A DNA stretch of 10,726 nucleotides from an uncultured Haloferula sp. (GTDB lineage Bacteria; Verrucomicrobiota; Verrucomicrobiae; Verrucomicrobiales; Akkermansiaceae): assembly GCA_946885645.1 (NCBI GenBank), contig CAMPGU010000131.1, forward strand, positions 1 to 10,726, read 5' to 3'. Both the position numbers and the translations under genes were made by a program. The notes beneath the pieces are model-generated. The model worked only from the letters and a program-made list of their open reading frames with translations, had not been told where the DNA came from and did no database searches. This document shows positions 8,139-10,726 of this stretch, in pieces (the first letter of the stretch is position 1; each line of letters starts with the position of its first letter).

Positions 8139-8141
8139 CTA
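8139..8141 (-). other. In-frame amber (TAG) codon splitting the MgtC/DUF4010 gene
   Basis: The minus strand reads GTG TAG GTG CTC CTC here. The residues on both sides belong to one conserved protein family in the same frame, so a single base change explains the break. A leucine (TTG) codon at this place would fit the helix ending EAGTV-x-VLLHDD. Other one-step sense codons (CAG, TGG, AAG, GAG, TCG, TAC, TAT) are also possible. Confidence 0.85.
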
Positions 8142-8516
8142 CACCGTGCCAGCTTCGATCACGGCGACGGCCAGCTGCTGTACTCCCGCGAGGGCACCGA
8201 TGACGAACATCACCAGCATCGCGATTTCCGTGGTCAAGCCCACGTCCGGTTCCGACTTCTGCATGGCCGCCACGTTTCCGACCACCACCACGGCAGTGCA
8301 GCAGGCGAGCCCGGCGGCGATCATCCAACCGCCGAAGGCCCCCGCGAGGAGGCCGGCGATGCCCCCGAAAAGACCTGTCAGCCCGAAGGTCCGGATGCCC
8401 GCCACCTCGTCCCGCACCCATTCCCGTTGCAGGCCTACCAGAAGACCCAGCCCCAAGGCCGTGCCGAGTGCCTGGAGTACCCGCATCGTTTCGGGAAATT
8501 CGGGGATCTCGCTCAT
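8139..8516 (-). CDS. MgtC-like N-terminal portion of the same membrane protein, ending at a premature TAG
   Basis: The 125-residue product holds the MgtC/SapB-like N-terminal domain with about four membrane helices. Recognisable motifs are GLGLLVGLQREW (22-33), AGIRTFGLTGLFGG (39-52) and GLTTEIAMLVMFVIGALAG (93-111). In intact homologues this domain is followed at once by a charged linker and the DUF4010 region, which is what lies in the same frame beyond the TAG at 8141-8139. The start ATG at 8516-8514 is preceded by AGGAG only two bases away, closer than ideal. ATG at 8486-8484 is an alternative that trims ten non-hydrophobic residues. A plausible promoter lies just upstream. On its own the fragment might insert in the membrane, since stand-alone MgtC domains exist, but the 125-residue length ends within the last helix or its edge, which argues for disruption instead. 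Confidence 0.8.
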   Translation of the reverse strand: MSEIPEFPETMRVLQALGTALGLGLLVGLQREWVRDEVAGIRTFGLTGLFGGIAGLLAGAFGGWMIAAGLACCTAVVVVGNVAAMQKSEPDVGLTTEIAMLVMFVIGALAGVQQLAVAVIEAGTV

Positions 8517-8537
8517 CGCTCCTACTGCCGTTCGGGG

Positions 8538-8566
8538 ATGTTAGAGCCGGGATGGCTGTGAATCAA
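8538..8566 (-). promoter_or_regulatory. Sigma-70-like promoter for the MgtC/DUF4010 gene
   Basis: On the minus strand TTGATT (8566-8561) and TAACAT (8543-8538) are separated by exactly 17 bases. Each hexamer matches four of six consensus positions. Transcription would start near 8531, giving a leader of about 15 bases before the ATG at 8516 and including AGGAG. It lies in the 83-base gap after the glycosidase gene, so the membrane protein could be transcribed independently of that gene. Confidence 0.45.
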
Positions 8567-8599
8567 GGAGGCTTGAAAAGCGGCGGGAAGGCCTGGCTT

Positions 8600-10726
8600 T
8601 CAGCATCGCGTCTTGGACCGGATCAGCTCCCGGAATAGCGCCGCTTCGCCGGTTTCCGCCCGCCCCAGCGCCGGGTCCTTGTCGAGATCGACGAAAAGGA
8701 GGCCGAAATCGGTGTTCGGATCGAAGGCATGGCCCCACTCGCGGTTCGAGGTGATCGACCAGTAGTTGTACGCTTTCACCGGCACGCCCTTTGTCAAAGC
8801 CCGCTCCACTTGATCGAGGTGCGCCCTGATGTAGTCGCCGCGCGTCATGCCGTCGGCGGAGGGTACGCAGCCGTTTTCCACCACCAGCAGCTCTTGGCCG
8901 GGGAACCAGCGGTGGAAGCGTTGGAGGGCGTGGAAAAGCCCCTGGGGCCAGACCGGTGCCCGCAGGAAGCGCCCGTGAGCGGCCTCCTCCAGCAGGCGGA
9001 ACCGGTGTAGCCGCCAGGTGGGCAGGCCCCAGTAGTAGTCGAGCCCGACGAAATCCTGCGCGCCCACCGCTTCCGGCGGGCAGAGCTCTTCGGGCAATCT
9101 TCCGGAGGTGCCGAGATACCACCAGTTCGCATTGGCAATCAGGCTGGTGGTGCCCCAGAAGCGCCACGCCCAATTCAACCAGCCGGATTTCGACTCCAGC
9201 ACCTCCAGGCGTTCGCAGGGATCGAGCGGTTCGATGTCGAGCTTGTTGGCATCGCCCAGAACCTCGAGCGCGATCAGCCTGGCGAGCTTCACCTCCAGGC
9301 CCTCGGCCTCGCACGCGGCGGAGACCCCCGGGGCGTCCTTGCGGATGCCGATGCGGATGCGCCCGCGGCGTTTGATGCGCCGGATGCTGCGGCCGGTGGA
9401 CATGCTGTCCGGAAGGCTGTCGCCGCCCGCGAAGACCTCGTGCAGGGAGAGCGGCCGGCGGATGTCCTTCGCGATTTCCTCCGGTCGGGAAATCCAGGGC
9501 TCTTCGCAGGCGAGGGCGAGTTCGTGCTGGAAGGCTGCTACCGCGCGGTTCACGCGTTTCAAGAGCCGCGCGTGGCCGTGCGGCGCCACCACCACATACT
9601 GCTCCTCGCTCAGGCCGGTGGCGAGGAAACGGAAGTGCCCGCGGTCCTTCAGCTCGAAGGGGAGCAGGAAAAAGGCGTCGCCATAGACCGCCTGGATCTT
9701 GCCCATGGCGAGGGCACTGCGGGCATCATCGTAACTCGCGAAGATTTTCTTCCGTGCTTGCGGGGGAAGATCGCGTTTCCAGTTTTCCGGCTGGTTGCCG
9801 ATGCCGATCACGCCGACTTCCTTGCCAGCGAGCGAGGCGATTTCCCGGCCCGCGTAACCCTCCATCACCAGCACGGCCTTCCCGGTCCGCAGGTAGGGAT
9901 CGCTGAATTCGAAGCGCGTCTGATCGCCCCGGGTGATGCCGCCGATCACCAGATCCACTTCGCCGCGTTCACTGACCAGCGCGCCCTTGGTGGTGAATTT
10001 GAAAACCGCTTCCGAGAGGCCGCGATGGCAGGCGCCCCAGTCCATCAGCATCTGCAGCCAGGTCGGGAAACCGGTCACCAGCGGATTCACGCCGACCTTG
10101 GCCGATTCATCGCGCTCCTTAATGCGGGAACGGGCGCGGGCGTGCGCGCGGAAAAGATTCGGGATCAGTTTTCCCACCGCCTCGGCCTCCGCCTCCACTT
10201 CCGTGCCCCGCGGCAGGCCGGGAGGCATGTAGTAGCGGTTCTGCCACCATGGCTTGATGTAGCCGAAGGTGAGCTGGCTCGGCTCGTTGAAGGTGATCCA
10301 CCAGTCCACCAGGTCGCCCAGGGCGGTGGCCACCTCGGCCGCGTAACGGGCGAAGAGATCCGGGAAAGCCTCGCCGATCATCCCGCCGTGGTGCCGTTCC
10401 AGCCACACCGGCCACACGAAGTGATGGAGCGTGACCATCACCTTCATCCCGTGGGCGCGCACGCATTCCGCCACCCGCCGGTAGTGGGCCAGCGCCTCCC
10501 CGTCGAAGACGCCCTCCGCCGTCTCGACCCGCGCCCACGCGATGGAAAAGCGGAAGAGCTTGCAGCCCATCCCGGCCGCGGCGGCGATGTCTTCCTCGTA
10601 GCGGTTCCAGAAATCCGTCCCGCGCCCCCGCGGCGTCAGCCCCTGGCAGCGCTCCCAGAGATCCCACACGTCTTCCCGCTCCGGATCATGGGCCTCCACC
10701 TGGTGGTCGGCATTTGCCGTGCCGAA
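8600..10726 (-). CDS. Family 1 glycoside hydrolase with an inserted, apparently circularly permuted, type 3 solute-binding domain; N-terminus cut by window edge
   Basis: About 708 residues are visible; ordinary GH1 enzymes have about 450. Numbering starts at the Val codon 10699-10697. The residues just upstream (FGTANADHQ) are the standard GH1 opening, so the true start lies beyond the edge. GH1 first half, to about 205: His93 in TLHHFVWP, acid/base Glu139 in TFNEP, then a beta-strand AKVGVNP. GH1 second half, about 508-699: DFVGLDYYWG, nucleophile Glu608 in VVENG, and WSITSNREW (Glu654, Trp655). All key subsite -1 residues appear present, so hydrolase activity is likely. Between them, 240-395 resembles the distal part of a type 3 solute-binding protein (GEVDLVIGG, FEFSDPYL, LAGKEVGVIG, GKIQAVYGD), and 436-506 resembles its proximal part (RIKRRGRIRIGIRKDAPG, GLEVKLARLIALEVLG, ERLEVLES). 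The two parts are in swapped order. Sugar substrate, ligand and cellular location are unknown. TGA stop at 8602-8600. Confidence 0.88.
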   Translation of the reverse strand, partial: FGTANADHQVEAHDPEREDVWDLWERCQGLTPRGRGTDFWNRYEEDIAAAAGMGCKLFRFSIAWARVETAEGVFDGEALAHYRRVAECVRAHGMKVMVTLHHFVWPVWLERHHGGMIGEAFPDLFARYAAEVATALGDLVDWWITFNEPSQLTFGYIKPWWQNRYYMPPGLPRGTEVEAEAEAVGKLIPNLFRAHARARSRIKERDESAKVGVNPLVTGFPTWLQMLMDWGACHRGLSEAVFKFTTKGALVSERGEVDLVIGGITRGDQTRFEFSDPYLRTGKAVLVMEGYAGREIASLAGKEVGVIGIGNQPENWKRDLPPQARKKIFASYDDARSALAMGKIQAVYGDAFFLLPFELKDRGHFRFLATGLSEEQYVVVAPHGHARLLKRVNRAVAAFQHELALACEEPWISRPEEIAKDIRRPLSLHEVFAGGDSLPDSMSTGRSIRRIKRRGRIRIGIRKDAPGVSAACEAEGLEVKLARLIALEVLGDANKLDIEPLDPCERLEVLESKSGWLNWAWRFWGTTSLIANANWWYLGTSGRLPEELCPPEAVGAQDFVGLDYYWGLPTWRLHRFRLLEEAAHGRFLRAPVWPQGLFHALQRFHRWFPGQELLVVENGCVPSADGMTRGDYIRAHLDQVERALTKGVPVKAYNYWSITSNREWGHAFDPNTDFGLLFVDLDKDPALGRAETGEAALFRELIRSKTRC
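9182..9982 (-). other. Inserted solute-binding-protein (type 3) domain inside the GH1 gene, segments in permuted order
   Basis: This interval encodes residues 240-506 of the glycosidase. Reading in gene order: 9982-9515 encodes the strand GEVDLVIGG, the SDPY motif, the second lobe (LAGKEVGVIG to GKIQAVYGD) and a closing helix (LLKRVNRAVAAF). Positions 9514-9395 encode a linker of about 40 residues. Positions 9394-9182 encode a segment that looks like the mature start of a binding protein (RSIRRIKRRGRIRIGIRKD), its first helix (GLEVKLARLIALEVLG) and the motif ERLEVLES. In ordinary proteins ERLEVLES runs directly into GEVDLVIGG. Here these two ends abut the GH1 halves instead, so the break lies in a loop of the first lobe and the natural termini are joined by the linker. 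The assignment is by motif recognition, without a profile search. Confidence 0.75.

Overview
The window is GC-rich bacterial chromosome with tightly packed genes, GTG starts alongside ATG, and few strong Shine-Dalgarno sequences. Together with the gene style this suggests an environmental Gram-negative bacterium, possibly of the Planctomycetes-Verrucomicrobia group. That placement is an impression, not a result. There are no RNA genes, insertion sequences, CRISPR arrays or phage genes. No gap between genes reaches 300 bases.

Layout. Positions 1-809, minus strand: the N-terminal 269 residues of an iron-sulfur L-serine ammonia-lyase (sdaA-type), running off the left edge. Positions 810-957: a divergent intergenic region. 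Positions 958-2136, plus: a BenE-family benzoate/proton symporter. Positions 2182-2955, plus: a dienelactone-hydrolase-family enzyme with an export signal. Positions 3086-4108 and 4157-7243, plus: a periplasmic adaptor and an HAE1-type RND permease forming an efflux operon, with no outer-membrane channel gene in view. Positions 8516-7254, minus: an MgtC/DUF4010 membrane protein broken near its domain boundary by one in-frame amber codon. Positions 10726-8600, minus: a very unusual family 1 glycoside hydrolase, cut at its N-terminus by the right edge.

The main discovery candidate is this last gene. A complete-looking GH1 catalytic set (HQ near the N-terminus, NEP acid/base, ENG nucleophile, EW near the C-terminus) is interrupted in the middle of the barrel by about 270 residues resembling a type 3 amino-acid-type solute-binding protein. 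The two pieces of that binding domain are in reversed order: the C-terminal piece comes first and the N-terminal piece second. This looks like a naturally circularly permuted ligand-binding domain inserted into an enzyme, an arrangement expected of a ligand-gated glycosidase. Function and ligand are unknown.

The second candidate is the amber codon in the MgtC/DUF4010 gene, which both reading frames flank without any frameshift. The other genes are ordinary. The efflux pair surely works together. The benzoate symporter and the dienelactone-hydrolase homologue are co-directional and 45 bases apart, but the latter looks exported, so a shared aromatic-degradation role is doubtful.
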